A DNA stretch of 64,000 nucleotides from Parasponia andersonii (Eukaryota > Streptophyta > Magnoliopsida > Rosales > Cannabaceae): positions 509,768 through 573,767 of the forward strand of contig JXTB01000206.1 of the NCBI GenBank assembly GCA_002914805.1. Reading direction: 5' to 3'. This document shows, one piece after another, positions 22,101 through 36,090 of the stretch (positions are counted from its first letter, which is position 1; every line of letters starts with the position of its first letter). Both the position numbers and the translations under genes were made by a program. The notes below the pieces were generated by a model, which was given only the letters and a program-made list of their open reading frames with translations, made no database searches and was not told the DNA's origin.

Positions 22101-25100
22101 AGTGGATGTTACAACATTTTTTTTTGCTCCGGGTAATGCTGCGGTGCCACCGTCTGGGTTTGTGGTGCTGGTGTGGGGAATTCTTACTTGTGGCACCCCA
22201 CAATGTCGCCGAAGCACCATTTTGACACTCTGAGGCGCCAACACCTGAGTAAATAACAAAATTTGGCTTCCATTCAACCTATATATTTATAACTTATTTA
22301 ATTATTTTTAAATTTTTATCAATAAGAAAAAAACATAATATATTATTTATTTTTTTATAAATTTTATTTATAAATTTCTATTATTTTTTAACTAATTACA
22401 CATATAATAATCTTATTCTTTTTAATATATTTTTTAAATGGGCTAAAAACAGGCTAGTACAAGATGTGCTATCCTTTTAAATTTTCGGGCTGGGTCGAGC
22501 CAACCTTTCTCCTAAGCATGAGTAGTCTACCTGTTTTGCTACATTGCCTCTCATCATTGATATTTCCAATTATATACGAGTATATTTTTCTTTCTTTTTC
22601 AATTTTTTTTATACTCTATTTTTTCCCCTTAGTTAATTGTTTGATGAAAATTAATTTTCTTTGGCCATATTAATCGTATAACTTATCTCATTATAAATGT
22701 GTTCTCCTTTCTTTTACTTTTTTTTATCTAGTAGTATAAATTCTCTCTCATTTCTTTCATTTTCTCTTGCTCTTAAAGGTGTCTAATGGGCTTTCTTAGC
22801 CTTCAGAACTATTATTATTATTATTAGTTATCATTTATCATTGAGTCACATACATGTATGGATGTAAAAGGGACATTAAAGAGTAGTATACATGAAAGTT
22901 TTGTTTTTGTTTTTAGAATCTTAAAAATAATCACATATATATATATATATTATGAAAGTTTCATATTTTCTTTTTTAGTCTTAAAAGTTGTTATATATGT
23001 TGATGAAAGTAATAAAACGATTGATTTGATTTTTTTTATAATAATAAAACTAGCCATATATATGAAAGTAATAAAAATTAATATTTTTGACCATAACTTT
23101 TTCTTTAAAAAAATAATTCCAAATTTTTTTCATTAAAAAGTCATTTCAATAACATATTCATATCTTAATGAAAATTGAAATAAATAGATTCCTAAAAAAA
23201 TTAGAATGGAACGATTGTAGTTAAATTTTACGATCATTTTAACTTAATAAGTACCCATCCATAGAGTTAAAACAAATATCTTCTACTCTTCTTTCAAAAT
23301 TTTATATAAAACATATAATGATGGAGTGCATTTTGAACCGTGAAAATCTTTATTCATACTACAAATCAAAATGTATAGTTTGACAGCACCAAATCATATG
23401 AGCGAAAAAAAAGAACGCACGAATTTATGCAATATCATAAATTTGATCGATTTTATAATGTGTCTTATTGAATACCTCTAATTATAGTTACAGGCAAATA
23501 TATGGTACAAATCTATTAGGAATTGTTGATATGAAGCATGTAACATAGCATCCACAAGTCATTGATGTCTTTTCGTTGTCCCACCATATTTTTTTTGTTT
23601 GAAAATGAGCATCAATTTTGGGACAAAAATATAATTGATTATTAAGGAATCGATGATAATAATGATGTTGATATGCAATGATGGCCATTACATGCAAGTT
23701 TTCTCATTGAAAAGTCTTTATCCCTCAAATTCGTCCACATTATTATTTGGACAATCTCATAAAGCACATAACTCCTAATTGCTAAAATCAAGTTAAAAAA
23801 GCAGCAAATTAGTTGAGAAAATTACCATTTAAAAGCAGATAATATAAAATAAAGCTAGGATACAAACAAGTGTTGATGGACAAAGCAACAACAAAGAACA
23901 ATAATATAGGCATGAGCTGTAAGAAGGACCACTTTTTGGAGCAATGATTTTGTTTTTGAGCTTGAGTGAATACAAAACAACCTAAATAGGCCTTATCTTT
24001 ATTTCTTTCACCTATATTGGCCTCATTTTTGGTATCCAAAAATTGACAATTGTGTGCATGTAATTCTCAAGCACCGGAAACACAAGATCAGTAGACTCAC
24101 CACCTATTGTCACCTTTTTTAATTTCATTTTGAGATTATTGTTATAACCTTCTTAACAAAAGTTTTTCAACTTTCTTTTTACGGTGTGAAACTTTAAAAG
24201 CATGGAATTGAATAAGGTCTCAGAAAAAGGACTATGGGAAGCCGGCATCATGGTTAGGCAAAAACTCATAAGAGGCAGTGCTTTCATTCATCATTAGCAT
24301 CTATCCCACTGGCTGAAGTCATCTCCAATTTTGTTTGATTCTCAATATTTGCATTAAAATTAATTAATCACATCAATAATTACAACCAATAATCACGTAT
24401 TTTGTTTGTTTTGATCAAATAATTCAATGGTACGTATAAATCAATTTTGTCAAATCCAAATTAATAGACCATTCTAAATAGGTAATTGAGATTTATTCTA
24501 CTACTTAGGTTGTGACACGAATAAAGTGACAGTTGGAATATTAAGAAAAGTGTATTTTTAACAAATTATGTCACATTATTATGGGTTTTTTTATTAGAAA
24601 AAAAAGTAATGGAGAATCTCTTAGAACATAACTCACAAAATTATCAATTCAAATAATTTAAAAACAATATACATTAGGGAAATAATCCTCGTATTGAAAT
24701 TTCAACATTATTATGATTAGTTTAGTCTGAAAATGATAATCTGAGTAGATAATGACAACCAGATTGTATGCGGTCTGTAAAAAGGTTGGACAGATAATGT
24801 CATGCCGCCACCTTATAAAATAAAGACATAATTAGAATAAAACAACAGAGCAAAACAGAGTCACGTTTGCACCACTTACAAGGTGCAAATTTTGATATCT
24901 CCACAGAAATCTATATCCGTAAAATCAAGTTCACATATTTTATATGTTTTATGTATTGTAAGATGATGCATATTTTAATCTACTCTATTCGTATAAATTA
25001 TTATTATTGCTAGTTTAGTTTTATTTGTACAACAATTCTGCTTTCCAACCTAATAGTTCCACCAGCACCAAAATTGTTTTCTAGTGAATGCACCATAGTT

Positions 25101-25802
25101 ACACTGAAATTAGTGGTTATATTGCTACATCATTCGTGGATTCCGAGTGGTGATTTGAGTTGTGGGACTTGCGTGGGTCTTTTCTTTCTTTATTTTTATT
25201 TTTATTTTGCTAGATTTATTTAACAATTAAAAATAATGCCACCAAATCACATGCATGGCACTGCTGAGCATGGGTTGCGTGGGTTAATCCGCCTACTTAA
25301 TTTTGGGTATATATTTGCAATCTAAAGTTAACTCTATTTCAGAATTTCAAATTTGTAAATTGGTCGGATTAACCCCATTTAAGGTTTATAAGTATAATTT
25401 TGGTGCTTTTTTTTTTCTAATTTTTTGACTTTTATATAATATATATTTATTTAAAAATAGATTTAAAAAATAAGAATAAATCTTATTTGATCAAATTATA
25501 TTGGACATGTAGTCAAAATCGTTCTGACCTAAATTCAGGTTGGCATTTGTTAACCCAAATTTAACTTTGATTATATTTTAATCAGATTATCGGGTTCGGA
25601 TTGGTCAGTTTAAAAAAACTTCTGCACACTGATGGAATGCTATATTATAAACTTACTATGCAAGACAAACACAGAGTTTTCTTATTAAGTCCTTAATCCT
25701 TAGTTCGCATTATTAATATGATATATATTTAATTAATTTATAGAAAAATAAAAACCTGATCGAATTTTCGGTAATAAACTAGTACAGATAATGTTGCACA
25801 TC

Positions 25803-25876
25803 TTGAAAAATTATCTAAAAAACATTGAGTTATGTGACATTGAAAAATTATCGAAAAAACATTGAGTTATGTGACA
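25803..25876. repeat. 37-base tandem duplication
   Basis: The unit starting ttgaaaaattatc and ending gagttatgtgaca occurs twice head to tail with one mismatch (t/g at position 14 of the unit). Confidence 0.8.
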
Positions 25877-27579
25877 TTTATAAGTGCTTTATATTTAAGG
25901 TATACATATTTTTAGTTTTACTAGCCACATCAGTCAATATATAATCTAAACAAAATTATCGTGTTGTATTTAGCATTTTCAAATTGATACATATTCGTGT
26001 TATGGTTTAGTTCAAGGGTCTGTACATCCTACACGCATGATAATGTGCTAAATTGTGAATACTTGCAAGTATTCAATTGAGTATTCTACCCGTGAACACA
26101 TTTGAAAACTAGTAACATATCAGCCTTTTATGGCTTCTTTTAGCAGGGTCTTCATTAAATTAGTTACAACTTTGTAATATTTAAATGCCAATTGACATGG
26201 AAACTATGACATAAACCACTTTGACTAGAGAAATATTTAATTAAGTACTCTACATAACAATGGTTCTTGAAATCGGCCTATATAGCTACTATGAATATAT
26301 TGTGCTCCAAATCCTATATGACATATCGTTCAACCTATTTACAGAAAACGATAAATTAAGGAATAATGCACTTCCACTGGATAACTGTCACATACAAAAG
26401 TCTCTTTATTATTTTCCTAGCTTTAAAAAAAAGGGTCAGTTTCTTTATTGTTCTTTTTTAGTGTGTTGCCCTCCACTTAACGTCAGTTTGTCTTCAACCA
26501 CCAAAAACAGTTTGTCTCACATAATTGGATTATCGTTTTCGAGTAAGAGTCTTGCATTTAGCCACCATCAAGCTAAAATTTGTAGCTCTTTTATTCCTTC
26601 TGATAATGGCAAGCAAACCGCACCAGTATTAACTTTAGTGTTTTTCAGATTAAATTAGTTTAAATCTAATTACATGCTATACATGATACAACCCCGTAGT
26701 CTTCAATTTGGAATATTAATTAGATAAACTTTTTTGATAAGGTTGAGATTTGAACCTTAAATTTCAACCTTTAAAGCAGGATGTACATGTTATCAATTTA
26801 CCTACTAAGTTTGCGAGTACAAAATTAATTCAACCGAAAAATGCGATCTTTATTAGTACCTTATGAATAAAAACAACAAGTATAACTTTCGTGAGTTCTT
26901 ATATAACGTGGAAGCTCATCACATTTAGTGACAGAGCCATAAATTTTTTTTACGGGAGCTTAGGCTATTTTTTTTCTCACTAATTTTGAAACACATTAGT
27001 TAATAAACCAATATGGAATTAAAAAAAATATGTAAAATGAAGCCAAAAAAAAGTTATCCAAAATGTGAATAAAATTTATTATTTCAAAATAATATAAGTA
27101 AAATTTAAAATTTTTTTAAAAAATTGGTTGATCATATTAGGAGTATTATTAATTTTTTTATATGAAAAAACTAAAAATTATAATTATAAAAATTCAAAAG
27201 GACAAATAGATGACAAAACTCAAATTTTTAAATAAAATTAAAGTTAAAAATGTAATTTTTTAAAAAATGAACCCGTAATGGCTCCGTGCTTGATCACATC
27301 CTTCTATGTGGTAACGTATAAGCAATATAGTATGACACTTTGTATAACTGGTCAAATAAAAAAAAATGATCATAAATTGAATATCTTTTCTTATAGCTTG
27401 AAGTTTAGTGCTGATCTGTTAATTATGCTCACAGATCATCGTATGGCTTTGGCCATAAGTTACAATGAATCCAGTTGTTTGGTTTATTAGTCACTTTAAA
27501 TTAGTTCGAAAGCTGATTTCCTGGTTCTTGAGTAGTCACTTCAATATATATATATATATATGGGCACCAATCCAAGTAT

Positions 27580-27782
27580 TTTTTTTTTTTACTTATGCAT
27601 AGGTATCAATTTGGCCAATGAAAATTTAATATGCCCATTTTTTTTATTATAAAAAGTAAGAAAGAGAAAGAACATTAATTATGCACATTTTTTTATGTAT
27701 TTCATTGTAGCCATTAGATCACTATTAGATAGTGATCCAATGGCTAAAAAAAAAATACCTACCCATAGGTAAAGAAAAAAAA
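27580..27782. mobile_element. Candidate MITE with hairpin
   Basis: The left end (T-run then acttatgcataggta, 27582-27605) is an imperfect inverted copy of the right end (tacctacccataggtaaag then an A-run, about 27756-27782). Both sides are flanked by AT microsatellites, which may be the target or its duplication. Near the right end, 27711-27743 is a 15-base stem with a 3-base loop (ccattagatcactat / atagtgatccaatgg, one mismatch). Confidence 0.5.
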
Positions 27783-29852
27783 TTATATATATATATATAT
27801 ATTTAAATTGAATCAAATTACGTTAACGACCAATTGTACAGTTAATGTCCACTCGTATGGGTCACTTTTATGATAAATGAACCCGTCCATTTCCTCGCCG
27901 AACATCATTTAAATGATTTTAACTTTACGTCCATCTTATATGGTCATTTTTAATTCAAAAGAAATATCTCATTGTCTCTATTATCGAATTTATTTATAAA
28001 TTTTGATAAACTCAGTTGTAGTAATTAGTTCGCTAGTTGATGATAATCCTTATAAACCGCAAAAATATACATTAAAATTTAGTTATTTTGTAATTTAAAT
28101 TCTGTAAAAATTAATATTCTAAAATTAAAAATTTCTAAATATTAATATTTTAAACAAATTTTTTGAATAATTTTACTTAATAAAAGATAATGATATTTCA
28201 AAATTAAAGTGAATAATAAAATTAATCTAGTTTTAATGTACCATATTATTATTTTTTTGTTATTAAAATTGACAAAAAAATCAATTTAGATATCATTTTT
28301 TAAAGATTCATAATTTTAAAATATTATTTTATAGAATCAAAATTTTAGAATTTAAATTGTAAAATATTCAAATTTTAAGTTTTATTTTTACACTTCATAC
28401 TAATCATAAAAGTAGGTTTGTTTCAACATTTAATTAATAACTTCTTTTTATTCATTTATTGTTGCATTTTATTTTCATTTATCTAATTTATTTTTCGACA
28501 TTACATTTTCATAAATTATCACATTTACATGGGCCGGGGAGACAGAGAGCCATCAACGGAGTGACGTTGACAGCGGGATGACACGTGGCATCGAAGTCAT
28601 GTGCAACCATGTCAAGGTCGTACATAAGTGGACCCACATTTGGCAGTTGATAAAGTAAGGGATGTTGTATTTGAATATGCGTTTTCCTGTTTATAGTTGG
28701 TGTGTTTTTTAAATGACGCTTTTATCCTTCTCTTTCTTCCAAGAGACATTTGGGACAGCTGGAGCTTCATTAACTTGTCACACACCATAACAAAAATTGT
28801 GTTAACTGTATATGTAATTTCATATTCAATAGAGTCAATGGCTTTCGAGATGAGTTAAATTACACATTTTCTATTGTGCATATTTCATTTTTATTGATCA
28901 CTTGTGTAAAAAGTTAATTCTAACCTAAGCAAGAAATGCATAGCCAAATAGAACGACTTATAAATCGCTTATAAAAACTTAACAAAAAGTGACTAATATA
29001 TTTTTTTTTTGGAAATAAAAGTGACTGGTACTAATTGTACCAACCAATGTCGCTTATTAATTATACAACGAGTTCTACTGACTACAAAGCAACAAGTCCA
29101 CTGTGACATTATTTGGTAAATTGTTTCTACTAACTACAAAATAACAAGTCAAATTTGAGACTGCAATAGGTGCTAACAGCAAGTTAGTGTGATCCAATGT
29201 TGAGAAAAGGGAATGAATTATTATTTTTGGTTTAAATGCACAAAACCCATGACAAGTACATGAAAACCCAAAAAATGACCTCACTTTTTTCCTCCTCAAA
29301 AATACAAATGAAAACCATTAGTACTTTATAATTGTCCCTTAATGTTTATAATTAAACTCGTAGTTGAGCCCGTGACCATTGAATATTCTTTGTCACCAAC
29401 TCATACATGCACGTGAAAACAAAACAGTTGCTATATTCCATATTACCCCATAAACTACTATTCTAGTTTATGAATAGACAATATATAGTAAAATTCCAAC
29501 TATTCATTTCTTTTTTGTTCAATTTTTTTTCGCCTATAAATACAAGCCAAGAAAGAAAGGATAGGACTTTTTGTCTATCTAATGGCAAATGCAAATGCAT
29601 GTGGGCAGTGTCAAAAAACGACACCTGTCAACCACAGCTTTCACGAGAGGGAAAGGGCATAGAATGGGACTCTCCATAGTTCTCCGAGTCAACTCACAAC
29701 TCGTCCGGGAGAGGAAAAACTAGACTTTAGACTCTATAGAGTAGCACGCCATTGCCGGTAGTATATAGAGCATTCTAGGGGCATTCTAGTAATTCCAGTC
29801 ATCCACCATTTACCTCTACTTGTCTAGTGTGGAGTTGGCGCTTGTAGCCAAG

Positions 29853-29866
29853 TATATATATATATG

Positions 29867-29912
<46 letters not shown>
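29853..29912 (+). promoter_or_regulatory. Core promoter and GA repeat of the MCA gene
   Basis: A TATA-like tatatatatata (about 29853-29865) is followed by (GA)21 at 29871-29912. GA repeats near plant transcription starts are bound by BPC/GAGA-binding factors. The leader then continues to a probable 5'UTR intron (30187-30588, GTGAG...TTCAG), so the start site is likely just after the GA run. Confidence 0.5.
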
Positions 29913-29917
<5 letters not shown>

Positions 29918-30186
29918 GACCGACTCATCTTGTTGTGGTCTGGTGCTGATTTTCTTGAGCTGAAAATAGTGACAAATTAGTAACTCAGAAGAGGGAGAGA
30001 AGAGATCAGAGAGAGTCGTTTCCGCAAAGCAATGCCTGCCATTCCCAGAAACCAACACACCTCTTCTTCCTCTTCCTCTTCCTCTCTATCCTTTTCACGC
30101 ATTTTGACGTTTCTTTTTTATGCATTAAATTAATAAAATATATTTGCACTGAAATACTTGGAAAGACTCGACCTTTCACCTCCAAG

Positions 30187-30588
30187 GTGAGACTCTCTCA
30201 TTTCCATTTCTCTCTCTCTCTCCCTCTCTTTTTTTTTTTTACCCTTTTTTGGAAAGAAAAAGAATATATTGAACGGATGATATTTTCGCATTGTGATTGT
30301 GTTTTAATATTTTTCTTAGCTTTTTTCTTTATTTTATTTTATTTTATTTATTTATTTTTTTAATCTATCAAATTGGGGTGAGTATTCTCTCCGGACCTGA
30401 AGATTCCGGCGAAGAAAGGGTGTTTTCCGGTGGCTACAGCTGTTTTTTTAGCAGCTGAGCTTAGAAATTATTGGTTTGTATAAACTATTGAAGTTAAATT
30501 GGATTATATATGCATATGTATATACAGTGTTTCTCGCTGATGAAGTGATTAAAGCTAACAATGTGTTTAGCTTTTTTTTTTTTTTCAG
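30187..30588 (+). other. Probable 5'UTR intron of the MCA gene
   Basis: AAG|GTGAGA at 30186/30187 and a long T-run ending TTTTTCAG|GC at 30588 form a good GT-AG pair in the non-coding leader. The first in-frame ATG used is at 30866, in the following exon. Confidence 0.5.
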
Positions 30589-30865
30589 GCGTTGAAAAGT
30601 AAGGTGAAGAAGCGTTAAGGAGAATCTTGGAGCTTTCGTTATCTGATTTATTTTTTATTTATTTTGTCATTGCAGTTGAGATACGCTTTACGAAGTTGTA
30701 TGTGACTCCATAGCCAAGATCTTGAATACTACTGCAGTTTCTGGAAAAAATCCCATGACCAAGCCTTTGATCCGGTGGCGAAAAAAATTCTGGGTTTTGC
30801 CAAATTTGCTATAATTTCTGACCAGTTAGCTTAGTCTGAGTTAAGCCAATTGAGAGAGGCTAAAA

Positions 30866-33800
30866 ATGGCTTCTTGGGAACATTTTGGGGAAATTGCGAA
30901 TGTGGCCCAACTAGCGGGCTTCGATGCGGTGCGCTTAATCGCCATGATTGTGAAGGCTGCGAACACGGCTCGGATGCACAAGAAGAATTGCAGGCAGTTT
31001 GCGCAGCATCTTAAGTTGATTGGTAACTTACTTGAGCAGCTCAAGATCTCGGAGCTGAAGAGGTACCCTGAGACGAGGGAGCCCTTGGAGCAGCTTGAGG
31101 ATGCTCTCAGAAGGTCCTACGTTCTGGTCAATAGCTGCCAGGAACGGAGCTACCTTTACTTGCTTGCTATGGGGTGGAACATTGTGTATCAGTTCAGGAA
31201 GGCCCAGAACGAAATCGATAGATACCTTCGCCTTGTCCCTCTGATTTCTCTCGTTGACAATGCTCGAGTCAGGGTATTGATTCTTCTTCTTTTTGGTTAG
31301 TTTTAGATTACTAGTGATACGTTGGCTTATTTTTCTTGATGGTTTTTAGCTTGTCTGGTTTGTTGTTAAATTATGGATAGTTAAGAAAATTTGACCCTTT
31401 GGAAGTCGTGGGTTTTCTGGACTTTTGCTGAATACCAGCATTTTTTTAGAAGATATCTTGTTGCTTTCAGCCAAAAATTTTCTTGAAAGATATGATTCAA
31501 ATTAAGAGTCAAAAGTTCTAACAAACTTGGGTATTTACGCTTTTTTCTTTTTCGCGGGAAGTTGAATCTACTCCATCCTTTAGTTGGGATATCAAATATT
31601 GAAATGATAAAGACAGTTACTTTGAATTGCTGGACCTCTAATCTACTCAAGGCTGTAGCTAGGTAGTAGCGTTTTCAACTGAAAAAGATGTTTCGTTTGA
31701 GTTGATGGATCTGGCATTTCATAATTGGTAGAAAAATTTGGGACTTTTCTGGTTTAGGTAGTGGGAACGTGCTACACTGATAGATTGGCCCAAGGCATTG
31801 GACTGTTTGCAGTTTCTGGCATTGGAAGATATATTCCTTAGAATGAATTTTAAGATACTGGAATGTCGGTGGTTGCTGATGAATTGTATGAGCTGAATGA
31901 GTTCAGCTCCATTTTAAGTCTCACAGTGAGATCAGAATTTTTCTGAGAAAATTTGGCCAAATTTCTTAGTAAACTTGTTAGATCTCATTCTTCCTACAAA
32001 AAAATAATCTCAAGATAAACTGATTTAGGAAATGAATGTACATGGAATAATTGGTACCCAGTGAAAGGAATGGACGATCTATCTCAAGACTTAATTTGTT
32101 TATCCAGGCACTTATTCCTAAGTTCAATAGATAATGCTATTTTCATTTAACGTGTGTCACTTTTTTGAATCTACTTTTTTTGTTCTGCAATTACATGTGC
32201 AGCTGTATCTACTCTTGCTTTGCTTCAAAATTTTCAGTTGTTACATATATATGCAAATTATACTAAATAACTGATTCCCTTGGTTTTTTAAGATTGCATT
32301 TTAACTTGATTTAAGTTGTTCTTTCAAATCTGCAGGAGAGACTTGAATACATTGAAAGAGATCAATGTGAATATACATTGGATGATGAGGACAGAAAGAT
32401 ACAGGATGTAATTCTGCAACCAGAACCAGCGGTGTTGAAGAAAACTCTTTCTTGCTCTTACCCTAACTTACCTTTTAAAGAAGCGCTTAAGAAGGAAAAT
32501 GAAAAGCTTCAACTTGAACTACAGAGGTCGCAAGCTAATTACGATGTAAGTCAATGTGAAGTGATTCAGCGCTTGATAGACGTCACAGAAGTTGTTGCTG
32601 CAAATTCTCTTCCAGAAAATAATTCACCTGAAAAAAGCCACAAGAAAATAGAGCGGAACTATTCAGATGCCAATAGTGAGAAGGAGCATTCATCAGATGA
32701 GAACTATCATAAGAGAAGTGATAGCCGCGTTACTTCCAGGTCAGAATTCTTTTCATTTAGTATACCAACAATCATATCAATTTCATTTATTGATGCGTAA
32801 CATGGTGACTTGAAAAAAGAGGTTGTACTTATGTCATATTTACCTGCAGAAATACTTCTTCAGTTTCGTCTGGACATGATCTTCTGTCAACTAGAGGCTC
32901 ATATCGGCATGAAGAGTGGCATACTGATCTGCTGGGGTGTTGTTCAGAGCCTTCTTTGTGTACGCCTTCTTGCTTTTATTATGATGGTGCTTGGATTGAT
33001 TAAATATTTCCAAAGACTATTGCCATTTTGCTTCTATTTGGTGATAGATATCTTAGTCTTTTAGAAGGTTTTAATTTTCTTGCTGAAGTATTAAGCCAAC
33101 AAACTGTCACTTTTGCTAGAAGTGTGCTCTTTATGCTAAAGCATGTTTGTCCATACTGCAGGTATAAAGACTTTCTTTTACCCTTGTGGAACTTTGTCAA
33201 GAATTGCTACAGTAGCAAGAAACAGACACATGTGTAAGTTACTTCTAACCTTTGTTAACACTTTTCCAAGCAGTTTGCATGTAAGTCACAATTATATGCA
33301 CTTTTGGTGCTTCTAAATGATTTGGCTAGGTTTGACTGATTTCAGACGAATGCATTTTTGTTTCATTGCTAGCGGAGATCTCAAGCTTAGTTGAGTAGCT
33401 GTACTCATTTTTATTTATTTTATTTATTTTTTTTCCAAATGGTTTTTATTGCCTGAATAGCATTTTAATTTTAGTAGTTTTTCTGGCTTGGCTTTGTGTG
33501 TAATTAGGTGATCTGTCATTCATATGCCATTGCAAGAAAGTTTGTGGAATATTTGAATGCGCTGTTAAGATGTTTCTCTCTTTTAGAATTTGTGACCATT
33601 TGCTAAAATTAAAAAATTTGATTGTTCAATCATTGTGAAATATAAGGATTTAAGAAAAGTCCACAAGTTGTATGTGTGGTGGGCTGGTGGCGTAATTGGG
33701 GTGCTTAGGATTAATTACCGTTTCTACAAGTTTGGAGCTGTCTAATCGATTAAGCTTGGGGGCTATGAAAATGAGACTTACAATCTTATGATAAGAATAG

Positions 33801-36090
33801 AGTGTGTTTGCTAGGAGGGACAAGTGGAAGAAAGGAGAGGAGTGAGAGGATTATTGGGGTGTGGTCGTTGTTTGGAGGAAGGATTCTATGACGGAATGGA
33901 TTTGACAAAAGATTTAGGATGGAGATGCCCACTCAAGTGGTAGGGTGATTATTCTCACTATAATCTTTCACCTTCCTTCCACTTCTCCTTTTTACCAAAC
34001 AAGAGAGGGTTTTGGTCTTCTCTCCATCCTTTTATACCAAACACAAAAAGGGAAGTATGTCCCCTTCCTCACTTCTCTTCCCTTAGTAGTGTAGGTCTCA
34101 TTCCTTCCTATCTTCCGGCCCTCCTACCAAACATAGTCTAGTGTGAGATCTTAAATGAGTTCGAGAATGATTTGTTACAAGTTTAAGGATGATTAAGAAT
34201 TTAAGTGCCAAGTTAGGAATGATATAGTTATGAGAGTTAGGAGTGCCAAAACCCTAGTTATGACACACAATTGCAGAATGTTGTCTGATTTGTGTTGACC
34301 AGTCCAGATAATTGAGTTATTTAACACAGTTTTTAAAGAGGACAAAAGTGTATTAACATATTTCTTGTATTCCAAATCTGAGCAAGCCCTAAGTATACCA
34401 TATCACGTGTTCAGCTGCAGTTAAGATGTGATAATTTCATTTTGTGGTTTTCCTTTTCAACTTGGCTCTTATACTAATACTATGATCAACATTGGTTCAA
34501 TTCCTAGAATTCCAGGTTATGAAATTACCCTCTTTTCGGTTAAATTAAACTGTAATAATGCAAGAGCATTGAAATTTTCAACATGGTTTTGGTACTATTG
34601 GAAACTTATATGTAGAATATCTGTTTCTATGATGATCAGCTTCAGCAGAAGCATGTAACGAGTTGATGGCATATTCGTTGATTTTGTCTTGCTGTTGCTA
34701 TACCTGCTGCATTAGGAGGAAACTTCGCAAAACTTTGAATATCACGGTAGGTTTCTTGTCCCCCAGCTGCATATTCATCGTATTCTCTTGTGGTGTATCC
34801 GTGTGTTTTAGACATTAAAGCGACTCCAACTTGTCTCTCTTGACTTTGATTGAGAGTCTGTTACATTGACAAAAACTTAACACTGACCAAAAGTCTCTGA
34901 TTTCTGGCGACAATATCCTTTGAAGTGCTGTAAAGGAACTGAAAGGGTCATGATCTTTACTTTCTTTGGCAGGGAGGCTTTATTGACGATTTCCTTTCTC
35001 ATTTCATGTGTTGCTGCTGTGCCCTTGTCCAAGAATGGCGAGAAGTTGAGATACGTGGTGTTTATGGTATGTTCTCATACCTTTATTCCAAGGATGAAAA
35101 TGTCCACGACATAGTCGACATTTCTACGACATTATCCATATTTTTGAAATCTCAATATAGATATTGGGGTTGAAAGATTTTCTTCCGTGTCTGTGAAATC
35201 CATAATCTCCACAATTATCTAGGATATTTGTGGAAATATCCATATAATATCCAAAATGGCCAGGAAATAAAATATCCATGTAATTCCATTTTCTTCTCTT
35301 TTGTTAAAAAATAAAAAGTTATTACATTGTTTAATTTGAACTTATTAAAGAACTAAAATCTAGATTACGAATTGACAATAGGAAGAGATCAAGAAACACA
35401 AATGTGGGTACATTAGCAAGTATAGAAAAAATTATTCGAGATACATAGTATCTTGGCAAATTTATTGTTTAGAATATTTAGATCAAGATCAAAAGTTTGG
35501 AACTTACCTAATATTTTTCAACCTCCTAAAAGTTCTTTTTAATTCATTCTCATACTAAAGAAACTTTGAAGTGTGATATTTTTGGCATTTAATTAGTACG
35601 ATGTAATTTATATTATTTTAGAACTTTTTAGTAGAATGCATTTAGAAGATTGTAAAATTATAACAAATGTATAATAATATTGATTATCTAGCATAATTAT
35701 AATGAAGTCATTGTATATTATACAACATATAAGGGAAAAAATATATCATATCAAGCAAATATGTGCTATTTTTGTTATTATTCTAGTTCAAATCATGTAA
35801 TATTAGTTGTTCTAGCATTCTCTAAAGTTTCATTGGAAAATTAAAGTTGTTTTCAAAGTATCCATTTTTTTTTCTAGAATATCCGTCTGGTATCAATATT
35901 TCCGTCGATATTATCCGTAAATCAAACCTTGAAAACGTCCGTGGACGTCGACACTTTCATCCTTGCTTTATTCATAAATAGGATATTGAGATTTCTAGTG
36001 TTTAGTCTATAGTATATGACGTAGAACCTCCTTGCAGGTCCTGAGAAGTCAAAAACCAGCCCTCCACCATCACAGTACATGGAATCCTAA
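30866..36090 (+). CDS. MCA1: MCA1/MCA2-type mechanosensitive calcium channel component
   Basis: Coding exons: 30866-31273, 32336-32739, 32850-32959, 33162-33233, 34640-34746, 34973-35066 and 36038-36090, all with GT-AG borders and matching phases, giving 415 residues (Arabidopsis MCA1 and MCA2 are about 420). The protein starts MASWEHFGEIANVAQLAG and keeps the family's N-terminal part with a single membrane segment, FAQHLKLIGNLLEQLKISEL, the VDNARVRERLEYIERD junction of exons 1 and 2, and a coiled coil at about residues 180-205. The C-terminal half is a Cys-rich PLAC8 domain from CCSEPSLC at about residue 300, with SCCCYTCCIRRKLRKTLNIT and MCCCCALVQEW. MCA proteins sit in the plasma membrane, form homotetramers and mediate stretch-activated Ca2+ influx in roots and under osmotic change. 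The reading frame is intact. Whether it is the MCA1 or MCA2 orthologue cannot be told. Confidence 0.95.
33801..34137. mobile_element. Candidate MITE in MCA intron 4
   Basis: Inverted ends agtgtgtttgctaggaggg (33801) and ccctcctaccaaacatagt (to about 34137) pair with three mismatches over 19 bases. The inside is purine-rich on the left and pyrimidine-rich on the right, so the whole could fold. The target duplication is unclear. The intron is 1406 bases, the largest of the gene. Confidence 0.55.
35089..35965. mobile_element. Non-autonomous hAT-type element in MCA intron 6
   Basis: Ends are CAAGGATGAAAATGTCCACG (35089) and the inverse of CAAGGATGAAAGTGTCGACG (ending 35965), matching at 18 of 20. 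Exact 8-base direct repeats CTTTATTC flank it at 35081-35088 and 35966-35973. An 8-base target duplication is the mark of the hAT superfamily. The 877-base interior is AT-rich with no transposase frame. Removing the element and one repeat leaves an intron of 86 bases. Confidence 0.85.

Larger units (their letters stand above)
18909..29850. other. AT-rich intergenic region
   Basis: About 11 kb without a supportable gene. All open frames here are short, AT-driven and lack recognisable domains. Small features inside are listed separately. Around 21215-21350 and 22440-22500 are G+C-richer patches (for example cctagcctgacccg and gggctgggtcgagcc) that look like decayed transposon ends but cannot be assigned. 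22125-22235 resembles the GC-rich LTR patch at about 61040-61180. Confidence 0.7.

Noticed and set aside
26260..26658. 132-codon + strand frame
   Set aside because: Low-complexity, AT-driven composition (Ser/Phe/Leu-rich), no domain and no gene context.
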